From Rhizobium sp. FKL33 (GTDB lineage: Bacteria; Pseudomonadota; Alphaproteobacteria; Rhizobiales; Rhizobiaceae), in contig NZ_STFX01000009.1 in assembly GCF_005222915.1 (NCBI RefSeq), positions 158,605 through 222,604 on the forward strand: DNA of 64,000 bases, given 5' to 3'. A program made the position numbers and the translations under genes. Position 1 is the stretch's first letter; each line of letters opens with the position of its first letter. Shown here one piece after another: positions 44,985-53,757 of this stretch. The notes below the pieces were generated by a model that worked only from the letters and a program-made list of their open reading frames with translations, did no database searches and was not told the DNA's origin.

Positions 44985-45059
44985 ATGTCTAATGAGTATT
45001 CGGCGCTCGTATATGGCTTGGAAGTGAGCGTGACGTCTGCGAGGCAGCCCTCGCTCTGA
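44985..45059 (+). CDS. Candidate leader peptide (24 codons)
   Basis: ATG preceded by AAAGGATGG and followed by 23 sense codons to TGA at 45057-45059; the peptide begins MSNEYSALVYGLEV. The next strong structure is a terminator hairpin 50 bases later, then the TauE-family gene. Short frame, purine-rich leader and terminator in series are the layout of an attenuator. No amino-acid run (e.g. Trp or His) that would name the signal is present. Confidence 0.4.
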   Translation: MSNEYSALVYGLEVSVTSARQPSL

Positions 45060-45111
45060 TCCTTTGTTCCAGGGCCCTTGCGGCCCGGCCAGATACAGGC
45101 CAATCTCATGG

Positions 45112-45144
45112 GGGTCGTCCGTCGGACGGCCCTTTTGATTTTTA
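45112..45144 (+). terminator. Terminator/attenuator hairpin before the TauE-family gene
   Basis: Nine-base stem (GGGTCGTCC/GGACGGCCC, one G-T pair), three-base loop, then TTTTGATTTTT. It lies between the short frame at 44985 and the start at 45202. An upstream GGGCC/GGCCC pair (about 45072-45086) could form an alternative fold. Confidence 0.6.
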
Positions 45145-45201
45145 GAGGCAATGGCCGCAGGTGGTTTTTGCGGCGCAATTTTACGATCGCATTCGCGCCA
45201 G

Positions 45202-45957
45202 ATGAATTTCAGTCTTTATCCCGTTTCCACTCTTGTTCCACTGCTGCTGGCGGCCTTCATCGCGGGGCTTGCGCGTGGGTTTTCCGGTTTCGGCGCAGCG
45301 CTGATCTTCGTGCCGCTTGCCAGCGCAGTGGTCGGTCCCCGAATGGCGGGACCGATCTTGCTGGTGATCGATATCGTCGCGAGTTTTCCGCTGATCCCCG
45401 ATGCCTTGCACAAGGCCGACAAACAGGCCGTCGGCCTGATGTCGATCGGCGCCCTGGTCGCTGTGCCTCTCGGCGTGATGGCGCTTACGCATTTCGATCC
45501 GCTGGCGACGCGCTGGGGCATCGCGCTCACGGCGGTCGGTTTCCTGCTTCTGCTGTTGTCGGGCTGGCGCTATCGTTCCGAACCCGTGGCGGCGGCTACG
45601 CTTGGCGTCGGCGCGATCGCCGGCTTCTTCAGCGGCGCGGCGCAGCTCGGGGGACCGCCTGTCGTCACCTATTGGCTCGGCGGACAGCACAAGGCCGCGC
45701 AAGTGCGCGCCAATATCGTTCTCTATTTTGCGATTTCCTCGGTCTTTTCAGCCATCAGCTATTGGTGGGTCGAGCTTCTGGTGTTGCAGGTGTTTGCTCT
45801 GGCGATCATGACGGGTCCAGTCTACGGGTTGGGTCTCTATCTCGGCGCCCGCAGCTTCGGCTACGCGCGCGAGGATGTATTCCGCCGAATCTGCTTTGCG
45901 CTCATCGCGGTGTCTGCGATCATCAGTCTACCGCTCTGGGATGGTGTCAGGAACTGA
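45202..45957 (+). CDS. TauE/SafE-family anion exporter
   Basis: A 251-residue membrane protein with about eight helices. The family's N-terminal motif is GLARGFSGFGAALIFVPLAS (about residues 19-38), repeated in the second half as AIAGFFSGAAQLGGPPVVTYW. Members move sulfite, sulfoacetate or other organic anions. The ATG at 45202 gives a normal start; one at 45151 would add 17 residues. The preceding leader structure suggests regulated read-through. Confidence 0.85.
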   Translation: MNFSLYPVSTLVPLLLAAFIAGLARGFSGFGAALIFVPLASAVVGPRMAGPILLVIDIVASFPLIPDALHKADKQAVGLMSIGALVAVPLGVMALTHFDPLATRWGIALTAVGFLLLLLSGWRYRSEPVAAATLGVGAIAGFFSGAAQLGGPPVVTYWLGGQHKAAQVRANIVLYFAISSVFSAISYWWVELLVLQVFALAIMTGPVYGLGLYLGARSFGYAREDVFRRICFALIAVSAIISLPLWDGVRN

Positions 45958-45979
45958 GAGTTAAAAGGAGCATTGGGAC

Positions 45980-46768
45980 ATGCGCGGCGATTTTTCAGTC
46001 CGACGGACGGCCATACCCGGCGTGATCGCCGTCGCCGCGACGAGCGGCATGACCTTCGCGCGCCACACCCATGACGACTATGGTATCGGCGTGGTGATCT
46101 CCGGCGCACAGACATCGGCAAGCGGGCGCGGCCCGGTCGAGGCCGAAGCGGGTGATCTCATCACCGTCAATCCCGGCGAGATCCATGACGGCGCGCCTAT
46201 AGGCGACGCACGCAGCTGGCGGATGCTGTATTTCAGTCCTGATGTCGTCGATGAGCTCATTGCCGGCGAACCGTTGCGCGGCTGGACCCCGAAAGAACTC
46301 AAATTCCCGGTGTTGCGAGCCCGCGCCTCCGTTCGGCGCTTTCTCTCGCTCTATCGGTCGATGACCGAACCGTGTGGCGCAGATCCGCTGCCGCGCGAGG
46401 AGGATGTCGCCGACCTTTTCTCCAGGCTTCTGGAAGACAGAACGCCCGCGCCGGCTGCTACTCCCGATATCGGCAGGGCCCTGGAGATGATCGCCGATGA
46501 TCCGTCGCGAAACTTTTCGCTGGCGGAAATCGGAGCCGCGCTCGGCCTCAGCCGCTTTCAGGCTTTGCGCGCCTTTCGCAAAGCCTGCGGTTTCACTCCG
46601 AGCGCTTATCAGGCGCAGCAGCGTTGCGATGTCGCCCGTCGCCTGATCCGGAGCGGCGCGGCGTTGAGCGAAGCGGCCTATGCCAGCGGCTTTTCCGACC
46701 AGAGCCATATGACGCGCGCTTTCGCGCAACGCTATGGCTTCACGCCCGGCGCGCTCGCCGCAGCTTGA
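45980..46768 (+). CDS. AraC-family regulator of the adjacent LysE exporter
   Basis: A 262-residue regulator. An N-terminal cupin sensor domain carries FARHTHDDYGIGVVISGAQT, and the C-terminal double helix-turn-helix reads FSLAEIGAALGLSRFQALRAF then AYASGFSDQSHMTRAFAQRYG. Regulators of this type next to a LysE-family gene usually sense an amino acid and activate its export. It lies 22 bases after the TauE gene and 68 before lysE on the same strand. Confidence 0.9.
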   Translation: MRGDFSVRRTAIPGVIAVAATSGMTFARHTHDDYGIGVVISGAQTSASGRGPVEAEAGDLITVNPGEIHDGAPIGDARSWRMLYFSPDVVDELIAGEPLRGWTPKELKFPVLRARASVRRFLSLYRSMTEPCGADPLPREEDVADLFSRLLEDRTPAPAATPDIGRALEMIADDPSRNFSLAEIGAALGLSRFQALRAFRKACGFTPSAYQAQQRCDVARRLIRSGAALSEAAYASGFSDQSHMTRAFAQRYGFTPGALAAA

Positions 46769-46836
46769 GCTGCAATCCGGTTCAAGACCATCCTCACAGT
46801 CGCCGATAGGCTCGGGCCATCCATTGGAGAACCCTC

Positions 46837-47448
46837 ATGAGCCCGGAATTTCTGATCACCACTTTTCTCGTCGTCGCTTCGCCCGGCACGGGCGCCATTT
46901 ACACGCTGGCGGTCGGCCTGTCGCAAGGCGGCCGTAAAAGCCTTGCCGCCGCCTTCGGCTGCACGCTCGGCATCCTGCCGCATCTGGCGGCAGCCAGTCT
47001 CGGCCTGACCGCGCTTCTGCACGCCAGCGCGCTTCTGTTCGACCTGTTCAAATATGCCGGCGCCGCCTATCTCATTTTCCTGGCCTGGCAGGTCTGGCGC
47101 GACAAAGGCAGCCTGTCCCTGACAGCCGAGGTCGGCGAGCGCTCCTCGCTGGGGCTCGTGGTCAAGGCGGTGCTGATCAATCTGCTCAATCCGAAACTGT
47201 CGATCTTCTTCGTGGCCTTCCTGCCGCAATTCATCGCGCCGCAATCGACGACGCCGATGGCGGACATGCTGATGCTCAGCGCCGTGTTCATGGCCATGAC
47301 CTTTGTCGTCTTCGCTGTCTATGGCGTGCTGGCCTCTGCGATCCGCCACAGGATCGCAGCGAGGCCGGGCCTGATGATCGGGTTCAACAGGGTTTTCGCG
47401 CTGGCCTTTTTCGCCCTCGGCGCCAAACTGGCCTTCGCTCGGGCGTAA
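46837..47448 (+). CDS. LysE/RhtB-family amino acid exporter
   Basis: A 203-residue transporter with six predicted helices. The RhtB/LysE signature is VASPGTGAIYTLAVGLSQGGRKSLAAAFG (residues ~12-40; Gly replaces the more usual Pro), with FKYAGAAYLIFLAWQVWRD and INLLNPKLSIFFVAFLPQFI. It probably expels excess amino acid or analogue under AraC control. Confidence 0.92.
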   Translation: MSPEFLITTFLVVASPGTGAIYTLAVGLSQGGRKSLAAAFGCTLGILPHLAAASLGLTALLHASALLFDLFKYAGAAYLIFLAWQVWRDKGSLSLTAEVGERSSLGLVVKAVLINLLNPKLSIFFVAFLPQFIAPQSTTPMADMLMLSAVFMAMTFVVFAVYGVLASAIRHRIAARPGLMIGFNRVFALAFFALGAKLAFARA

Positions 47449-47531
47449 CCGGCGACTGAACCGGAACGGGCGCCACGTCGTTTCATCCTCGGCCTCTTTT
47501 CCCTGTCTTGCGTATAGAGGCTAAACACAGG

Positions 47532-48557
47532 ATGCTCCGTCTCACCATGCGCCCGTCAGACCTGCTTTGCTCGACGCCCAAGGGTCTCTATTGCCCGCCC
47601 GGCGATTTTTATATCGATCCCGTCGCGCCCGTGCCGCGGGCGCTGATCACCCATGGCCATTCCGATCATGCCCGCTCGGGACACGCCGCCGTGCTCGCCA
47701 CGCAGGAAACGCTCGATATCATGGGCATCCGCTATGGCGACAATTTCGCCGGCGAGAGCCAGGCGGCGGAGCTGGGGCGCGAGATCAAGATCGGCGACGT
47801 CACCGTGCGCTTCGCGCCTGCCGGCCATGTGCTGGGCTCGGCCCAGATCGTGGTGGAGAAAGACGGGCTCCGGATCGTCGCCTCGGGCGATTACAAGCGC
47901 CGCGCCGACGCCACCTGCCGGGCCTTCGAGCCGGTCACTTGTGACGTGTTCATCACCGAGGCGACTTTTGCGCTGCCGGTGTTCCGGCACCCTGATGACC
48001 GCGACGAGATTGCGCGCCTTCTGCATTCGGTGGCGCAGTTCCCCGAGCGCAGCCATCTGGTCGGCGCCTATGCGCTCGGCAAGGCGCAGCGGGTCATCAG
48101 CCTGATCCGTCAGGCGGGCTATGACAAGACCATCTATCTGCATGGCGCGCTGGAGCGTCTGTCGGCCTATTACCAGAGCCAGGGCGTCGATCTCGGACCC
48201 CTGGCGCCCGCGACCATCGAGAAGGGCTCGAAGGAGAAATTCGCCGGCGAGATCATTCTCTGCACCCCCTCGGCCTTTTCCGATCGCTGGGCACGGCGGT
48301 TTGCCGATCCGGTCACCTGCTTCGCCTCGGGCTGGATGCGCATTCGACAGCGCGTCAAGCAGCGCGGCGTCGAGCTGCCGTTGATCCTGTCGGATCATTC
48401 CGACTGGGACGAGCTGACCCAGACGATCCGCGATACCGGCGCCCGCGAGGTCTGGGTGACGCATGGCCGCGAGGAGGCGTTGGTGCGCTGGTGCGAATTG
48501 CACCAGATCGCGGCGCGGCCTCTGCATCTGGTGGGCTATGAGGACGAGAACGACTGA
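47532..48557 (+). CDS. Ligase-associated DNA exonuclease (metallo-beta-lactamase fold)
   Basis: About 341 residues. The metal motif ITHGHSDHAR (near residue 40), GHVLGSAQIV and the SGDYKRRAD block identify the beta-CASP-like Mbl nuclease that partners ATP-dependent DNA ligases in bacteria. LILSDHSDW supplies a further metal ligand. The stop overlaps the ligase start by one base (TGATG). Starts at 47532 and 47547 are both possible; a GAGG lies about eleven bases before the first. Part of a DNA break/damage-repair module. Confidence 0.9.
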   Translation: MLRLTMRPSDLLCSTPKGLYCPPGDFYIDPVAPVPRALITHGHSDHARSGHAAVLATQETLDIMGIRYGDNFAGESQAAELGREIKIGDVTVRFAPAGHVLGSAQIVVEKDGLRIVASGDYKRRADATCRAFEPVTCDVFITEATFALPVFRHPDDRDEIARLLHSVAQFPERSHLVGAYALGKAQRVISLIRQAGYDKTIYLHGALERLSAYYQSQGVDLGPLAPATIEKGSKEKFAGEIILCTPSAFSDRWARRFADPVTCFASGWMRIRQRVKQRGVELPLILSDHSDWDELTQTIRDTGAREVWVTHGREEALVRWCELHQIAARPLHLVGYEDEND

Positions 48558-50176
48558 TGCGCGGCTTTTCCGAACTCATCGACCGTTTGGTTCTGACGCC
48601 GTCGCGTAACGGCAAGCTGACGCTGCTGCGCGACTATTTCCGCGACACGCCCGATCCAGACCGGGGCTATGCGCTGGCGGCGCTGACCGATGGGCTCGAT
48701 ATTCCCGCGATCAAGCCCGCGATTTTGCGCCAGTTGGCGAAAGAGCGCATGGACGAGGTGCTGTTCGCCTATAGCTATGACTATGTCGGCGATCTCGCCG
48801 AGACGATTTCGCTGATCTGGCCGGAGACAGGCGAGGCGAAGGCGCATGACATGCGGCTCTCCGATATGGTGGACACGCTGATGAAGGCGTCGCGCTCGGA
48901 CGCGCCGAAACTCTTCGCCTCCATGCTCGACCGGATGGACGCCTCGGGCCGCTACGCTGCCATCAAGCTCGCCACCGGCGGACTGCGCATCGGCGTCTCC
49001 TCCGGCCTCACCAAACAGGCGCTGGCCGATCTCGGCTCCCGCGACGTGGTCGAAATCGAGGAAATGTGGCATGGGCTGAAGCCGCCCTACACGGATCTCT
49101 TCGCCTGGTTGACCGGCAAGGCCGAAAAGCCCGAACAGGCGGCCCGGGCTCTGTTTCGCCCGGTCATGCTGGCCACCGCTGTCGAAGACGGCGATCTCGA
49201 TGCGCTGTCGATCCACGATTACAATGCCGAATGGAAATGGGATGGCATCCGCGTGCAGGTCAGCTCCGAAGGCGGCGTGCGCCGGCTTTATTCCCGCAGC
49301 GGCGACGAGATTTCCGGCGCCTTTCCCGATCTTCTCGGCGTAGTTGATTTTGAGGCCGTCATCGATGGGGAACTGCTGGTGGGTCGGCCCCCCGAGTTCG
49401 TGGGAACGTTTTCCGACCTGCAGCAGCGGCTGAACCGCAAGACCGTGTCTGCCAAGGTGGAGAAGGACTTTCCGGTCTTCGTCCGCGCCTATGATCTCTT
49501 GATGGAGGATGGCGAGGATCTCCGGCCTCTGCCGCTCACGAAGCGCCGGGCGCGGCTGGAGCGGTTGATCGGCAGGATCGATTCCTCACGCTTCGATCTC
49601 TCGCCGTTGGTGGCTTTCGACAGCTGGGATCACCTCGACCAGCTCCGGCGCGCGCCCATCCACCCGATCATCGAAGGGGTGATGCTGAAAAGGAAGGATT
49701 CGCCCTATCTGCCCGGTCGTCGCAAGGGGCCATGGTTCAAGTGGAAGCGCGACCCCTATGTGGTCGATGCGGTGCTGATGTATGCGCAGCGCGGCCATGG
49801 CAAGCGTTCAAGCTTCTATTCCGACTATACATTCGGTGTCTGGCAGGAGGCGGAGGGTATTCGCCAGCTGGTGCCGGTGGGCAAGGCCTATTTCGGCTTT
49901 TCGGATGAAGAGCTGATGCAGATCGACAAATTCGTGCGCGACAACACGATCGACCGCTTCGGCCCGGTGCGTTCGGTCAAGGCGACGGAGGAGCATGGGC
50001 TGGTGTTCGAAGTGGCTTTCGAGGGGCTTGCCCGCTCCACCCGCCACAAATCCGGCGTCGCCATGCGCTTTCCGCGCATCTCCCGCCTGCGCTGGGACAA
50101 ACCGTCAGGCGAGGCCGATACGATCGAGACGCTGGAGGCCATGCTGGAGACGATGGAGACCGGGCGCCGCCGCTGA
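48557..50176 (+). CDS. ATP-dependent DNA ligase (cisplatin-damage-response type)
   Basis: A 539-residue ligase. The nucleotidyl-lysine motif is EWKWDGIRVQ (Lys at about 229), motif IIIa/IV is FVRAYDLL and GVMLKRKDSPYLPGRRKGP, and motif V WFKWKR. An N-terminal DNA-binding domain (SRNGKLTLLRDYFRDTPDPD) and a C-terminal OB fold complete it. Orthologues are named for a role in cisplatin resistance. Co-translated with the exonuclease. Confidence 0.95.
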   Translation: MRGFSELIDRLVLTPSRNGKLTLLRDYFRDTPDPDRGYALAALTDGLDIPAIKPAILRQLAKERMDEVLFAYSYDYVGDLAETISLIWPETGEAKAHDMRLSDMVDTLMKASRSDAPKLFASMLDRMDASGRYAAIKLATGGLRIGVSSGLTKQALADLGSRDVVEIEEMWHGLKPPYTDLFAWLTGKAEKPEQAARALFRPVMLATAVEDGDLDALSIHDYNAEWKWDGIRVQVSSEGGVRRLYSRSGDEISGAFPDLLGVVDFEAVIDGELLVGRPPEFVGTFSDLQQRLNRKTVSAKVEKDFPVFVRAYDLLMEDGEDLRPLPLTKRRARLERLIGRIDSSRFDLSPLVAFDSWDHLDQLRRAPIHPIIEGVMLKRKDSPYLPGRRKGPWFKWKRDPYVVDAVLMYAQRGHGKRSSFYSDYTFGVWQEAEGIRQLVPVGKAYFGFSDEELMQIDKFVRDNTIDRFGPVRSVKATEEHGLVFEVAFEGLARSTRHKSGVAMRFPRISRLRWDKPSGEADTIETLEAMLETMETGRRR

Positions 50177-50179
50177 CCG

Positions 50180-50782
50180 TCAGGGCAGCGGCAGGCACCA
50201 GATCGCGAACAGCGGCTTGTCGCCCGAGCGCATGGCGTGAGTGATGCCAGCCGGATTGTGGATCAGCCCACCCGGTCCGGGCGTCACCCAGTCATCGGCA
50301 TTCTGCCGCCAGTCGCCTTCGGAGAGAGCGATATAGAGTTCCTCCGGCGGATGTCGATGATCGGGATAATCCGTATTCGGCGCCAGGATAGACAGGCCGA
50401 TCTCGACGGCTTTGCTTTCGGCAAGACCGCCGGCGCCGACAATCATGGCTTCCGCATAGGTCTCTTTCAGAAACGACGGCTGGCCTGGCGCGATGGCGTC
50501 GCTCCAACGCAAGGATGGCTCGATCGCCTTGATCGCATGGGCGAGACGCTTCAAGAGCGGGTTAGCGCCGTCAAGCGCTGCGTAACTGTCCGCAAGATGC
50601 CGGCAGGCGGGCGCCGATTGGGGCGGACGATCTGAAACGCCCGCGCGATCTGCCATGTTCTTCTCAAGGCGCTCAAAGGCCGCGCGTGACGGGCCAGAAG
50701 CGGGCAGGGCGGCCAGAAGGCTCTCCCGGAGCGCGTCGAGAAACTCTTGAAGGGCTGATTCCGGGGCGTCGGTCTTGCTCAT
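50180..50782 (-). CDS. DMSP-lyase-family cupin protein
   Basis: A 200-residue protein. The C-terminal cupin has the DMSP-lyase motifs: DYPDHRHPPEELYIALS (His-x-His-x3-Glu, about 140-156) and GLIHNPAGITHAMRSGD. Typical members (DddL/DddQ/DddK) cleave dimethylsulfoniopropionate to dimethylsulfide and acrylate. Family fit is clear, but activity is not: related cupins occur in soil rhizobia. The start is the ATG at 50782; the preceding TTG is less likely. The stop lies three bases from the convergent ligase stop. Confidence 0.8.
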   Translation of the reverse strand: MSKTDAPESALQEFLDALRESLLAALPASGPSRAAFERLEKNMADRAGVSDRPPQSAPACRHLADSYAALDGANPLLKRLAHAIKAIEPSLRWSDAIAPGQPSFLKETYAEAMIVGAGGLAESKAVEIGLSILAPNTDYPDHRHPPEELYIALSEGDWRQNADDWVTPGPGGLIHNPAGITHAMRSGDKPLFAIWCLPLP

Positions 50783-50875
50783 CAATCCAACCTAGCACCC
50801 CTGGCTGCGGAGACAAGATGGAACCTGCGCGGGAATTTTCGCGTTCCCGACCATTGATTTGGATAGGACGGCTTT

Positions 50876-51697
50876 ATGAACCCTCAGACAACGGATTTCC
50901 TCGTCGCCAGCCGCGCGGCCATCACCCAGCTTACAGGGCTGGCCGTGCATTATTCGCTGTCGCTGGTCGGCGCGATCCTGCTGTTTCTCGTCGGCTGGAT
51001 GCTGTCGCGCCTGCTGCATCGCTGGACGTTGAACGGCCTGAGCCGTATCCGCCATTTCGACATCACGCTCGCCCATTTCCTCGCCAATGTCGTGCGCTAT
51101 GCGGTGCTCATTCTGGTGGCGGTCATGGCGCTCGGCCAGTTCGGCGTCCAGACGACGTCGATCATCGCCACGCTCGGCGCCGCCGGCCTCGCCATCGGTC
51201 TGGCGCTGCAGGGCACGCTGCAGAACATCGCCGCCGGCATCATGCTGTTGATCCTGCGGCCCTTCCGGGTGGGAGAGACTATCGAGACGCCGCAGGTGGC
51301 TGGCACCGTCACTGAAATCGGCCTGTTTGCAACAGAGTTGCGCACCTCGGATGGGCTTTTCCAACTCGCGCCGAATTCGGCTCTCTGGAACGTGCCGGTC
51401 AAGAACTATTCCCGCCTGCCGACCCGCCGTTACGAAGTGGCCGTCACCGTGCCGGCGACCGAGGATCTCGCCCGCACGGAGGACCGTCTCCTCGAACTCG
51501 CCCGTCGCGACGACCGTATTCTCGACGCGCCGGCGCCGGTCGTCTCGATCAAGGAATTTTCCGCTGAAACCGTAACCCTGGCGCTGTCGGCCTGGGTGAA
51601 GACGGGCGATTATGGCGCTGCGACGCGCGATCTGACCCGGCGGGTGAAGATTGAGTTTGATGTGAAGTCCGACACGGCGCCGGTACCTGCGCCCTAA
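50876..51697 (+). CDS. Small-conductance mechanosensitive channel (MscS)
   Basis: A 273-residue channel. Three membrane helices: VGAILLFLVGWMLSRLL, VRYAVLILVAVMALGQFG, and the pore-lining helix with the Gly/Ala pattern TLGAAGLAIGLALQGTLQNI. The beta domain follows (RPFRVGETIETPQVAGTVTE) and a C-terminal alpha/beta part. It releases solutes on hypo-osmotic shock. Confidence 0.95.
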   Translation: MNPQTTDFLVASRAAITQLTGLAVHYSLSLVGAILLFLVGWMLSRLLHRWTLNGLSRIRHFDITLAHFLANVVRYAVLILVAVMALGQFGVQTTSIIATLGAAGLAIGLALQGTLQNIAAGIMLLILRPFRVGETIETPQVAGTVTEIGLFATELRTSDGLFQLAPNSALWNVPVKNYSRLPTRRYEVAVTVPATEDLARTEDRLLELARRDDRILDAPAPVVSIKEFSAETVTLALSAWVKTGDYGAATRDLTRRVKIEFDVKSDTAPVPAP

Positions 51698-51700
51698 CAG

Positions 51701-52030
51701 TCAGAGAAGTTCGTCTTTCGATTGGGCGCGATAGAGCGCTTCATAATCGCGTCGGCTGAAGAAAATGTTCGAAATCTCCACCCGACCTTCAGTGACAGTA
51801 TAGGTTATGATCGCGGAGCGCTCGAATGGCACACTTCGAAGTCCTACAACGAGATCGTCGCGCTTTCGCCCGCCATGTGGAGCGTCGCCGATCTTGCGAC
51901 ATCGCGCGATGATGCGGTTCACGAAGCGGTCGGCGACAGCTTTGCTCTGGCTGGCTTCAGCGATCGCAAAATGGATGGCTTTCAGATCATTGATCGCTTG
52001 TGGTCGATAGGCGACGTCAAGACGCTGCAT
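51701..52030 (-). CDS. ParE/RelE-superfamily toxin
   Basis: A 109-residue protein of the ParE fold: YRPQAINDLKAIHFAIAEAS at the N-terminus, VVGLRSVPFERSAIITYTV in the core sheet and EISNIFFSRRDYEALY at the end. Members poison DNA gyrase. It overlaps the antitoxin stop by 14 bases and ends three bases from the convergent mscS stop. Confidence 0.85.
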   Translation of the reverse strand: MQRLDVAYRPQAINDLKAIHFAIAEASQSKAVADRFVNRIIARCRKIGDAPHGGRKRDDLVVGLRSVPFERSAIITYTVTEGRVEISNIFFSRRDYEALYRAQSKDELL

Positions 52031-52307
52031 CGGAGAACTTGCGCTCTTGCTCCGCCATGAAGCGGGTCATTTCCGCCTCTGCTTCTTCCTGGGTCAGGCT
52101 TGGTCTGGGGTCATCCAGTGACTGGCGAATTCTCAAGACGATGTCCTGTAGATGTCGGGCGTCTTCTTCGCGGCGTTCTGCCCATTGGCGAACGGCTTCA
52201 TCGACGACATCATTCTCGCTGGCGAAGTCACCGGAAGACACAGCCTCGCGAACCATGTTCAGCGTTTCATCTTCAAGAGTTATCCGGATGCTCTGACTTG
52301 TCTTCAT
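52017..52307 (-). CDS. ParD-type antitoxin
   Basis: A 96-residue ribbon-helix-helix antitoxin: MKTSQSIRITLEDETLNMVRE forms the DNA-binding strand and helix, followed by SGDFASENDVVDEAVRQWAERRE and a charged toxin-binding tail. The ATG at 52307 is chosen; upstream sequence (52308-52373) in the same frame looks like promoter DNA. Confidence 0.88.
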   Translation of the reverse strand: MKTSQSIRITLEDETLNMVREAVSSGDFASENDVVDEAVRQWAERREEDARHLQDIVLRIRQSLDDPRPSLTQEEAEAEMTRFMAEQERKFSDAAS

Positions 52308-52426
52308 TGGCACCGTCTCCGCGTACGAAACCAATGATATCAGAATTTGGACATGGCTCCAATGCGCCGCCACAGCCTTCGCGCGCAGAAAAATCGGCCG
52401 GCGGTCGCCCGCCGGCCAAGCTTGTC

Positions 52427-53740
52427 TTACTCCGCCGCTTGCTTCGCCATCGGATTGTTCGGATGGGTCGTCCAGTTGGCGTAGTCACTGGTCACGGTCT
52501 TGCCGGTGCGGGTGTCGGTCTGGCCGGCGGCCAGCGGGACCATGGTGATGCAGTTCTCGACCGGGCAGACATCGACGCAGAGATTGCAGGCGACGCATTC
52601 GCCCTCGATCACCTCGAAATGCCGGACGCCATTGACCATCGCGGTGATCGCCTGATGAGAGGTGTCCTCGCAGGCGATGTGGCAGCGGCCGCATTTGATG
52701 CAGAGATCCTGGTCGATCTGGGCCTTGGCGATGTAGTTGAGGTTGAGATACTGCCAGTCGGTGACATTGGGCACCGCGCGGCCGCGGAAATCCTCGAGCG
52801 TGGCGTAGCCCTTGGAATCCATCCAGTCCGACAGGCCTGATATCATCTCCTCGACGATCTTGAAGCCATAGGTCATGGCGGCGGTGCAGACCTGCACATT
52901 GCCGGCGCCGAGCATCATGAATTCGGCCGCGTCGCGCCAGGTGGTCACGCCGCCGATGCCGGAGATCGGCAGGCCACGGGTTGCGGGATCGCGGGCGATT
53001 TCCGCCACCATGTTGAGCGCGATCGGTTTCACCGCCGGGCCGCAATAGCCGCCATGCGTGCCCTTGCCGTCGATCGAGGGCGTGGGCGAGCAGGTGTCGA
53101 GATCGACGCCGGTGATCGAGTTGATCGTGTTGATCAGCGACACGGCGTCCGTGCCGCCGGCATGCGCCGCGCGCGCGGGCTTGCGGATATCAGCGATATT
53201 CGGCGTCAGCTTGGTGATCACGGGCATGCGTGTATATTGCTTGCACCAGCGCGCGACCATCTCGACATATTCCGGCACCTGGCCGACGGCGGCGCCCATG
53301 CCGCGCTCGCTCATGCCGTGCGGACAGCCGAAATTGAGCTCGATGCCATCTGCGCCCGTCTCCTCGACCAGCGGTAGGATGGCCTTCCACTCTTCCTCGA
53401 CGCAAGGCACCATGATCGAGGCGATCAGCGCCCGGTCCGGCCAGTTCATCTTCACCTGCTTCATTTCCTGCAGATTGACCTGCAGGGGGCGGTCGGTGAT
53501 CAGCTCGATATTGTTGAGGCCCAGCAGGCGCCGGTCGGCGCCCCAGATCGCGCCGTAGCGCGGGCCGTTGACATTGACCACGGGCGGGCCTTCCGAGCCC
53601 AGCGTCTTCCAGACCACGCCGCCCCAGCCGGCCTTGAAGGCGCGCTCGACATTATAGGCCTTGTCGGTCGGCGGCGCTGAAGCCAGCCAGAAGGGGTTGG
53701 GGGATTTGATGCCGACGAAATTATTGCGGAGATCAGCCAT
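52427..53740 (-). CDS. preA: NAD-dependent dihydropyrimidine dehydrogenase subunit PreA
   Basis: The 437-residue catalytic subunit (step 1 of pyrimidine reduction). N-terminal FMN barrel: NPFWLASAPPTDKAYN, LNFGCPHGMSERGMG (active-site Cys), SGIGGVTTWRDAAEFMMLG. The C-terminus has two 4Fe-4S motifs, CIKCGRCHIACED and CVACNLCVDVCPVENCI. ATG at 53740 gives the usual MADLRNNFVGIKSPNP start. Encoded 17 bases after preT. Confidence 0.96.
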   Translation of the reverse strand: MADLRNNFVGIKSPNPFWLASAPPTDKAYNVERAFKAGWGGVVWKTLGSEGPPVVNVNGPRYGAIWGADRRLLGLNNIELITDRPLQVNLQEMKQVKMNWPDRALIASIMVPCVEEEWKAILPLVEETGADGIELNFGCPHGMSERGMGAAVGQVPEYVEMVARWCKQYTRMPVITKLTPNIADIRKPARAAHAGGTDAVSLINTINSITGVDLDTCSPTPSIDGKGTHGGYCGPAVKPIALNMVAEIARDPATRGLPISGIGGVTTWRDAAEFMMLGAGNVQVCTAAMTYGFKIVEEMISGLSDWMDSKGYATLEDFRGRAVPNVTDWQYLNLNYIAKAQIDQDLCIKCGRCHIACEDTSHQAITAMVNGVRHFEVIEGECVACNLCVDVCPVENCITMVPLAAGQTDTRTGKTVTSDYANWTTHPNNPMAKQAAE

Positions 53741-53757
53741 GTCTCTTCTCCTCGCGC

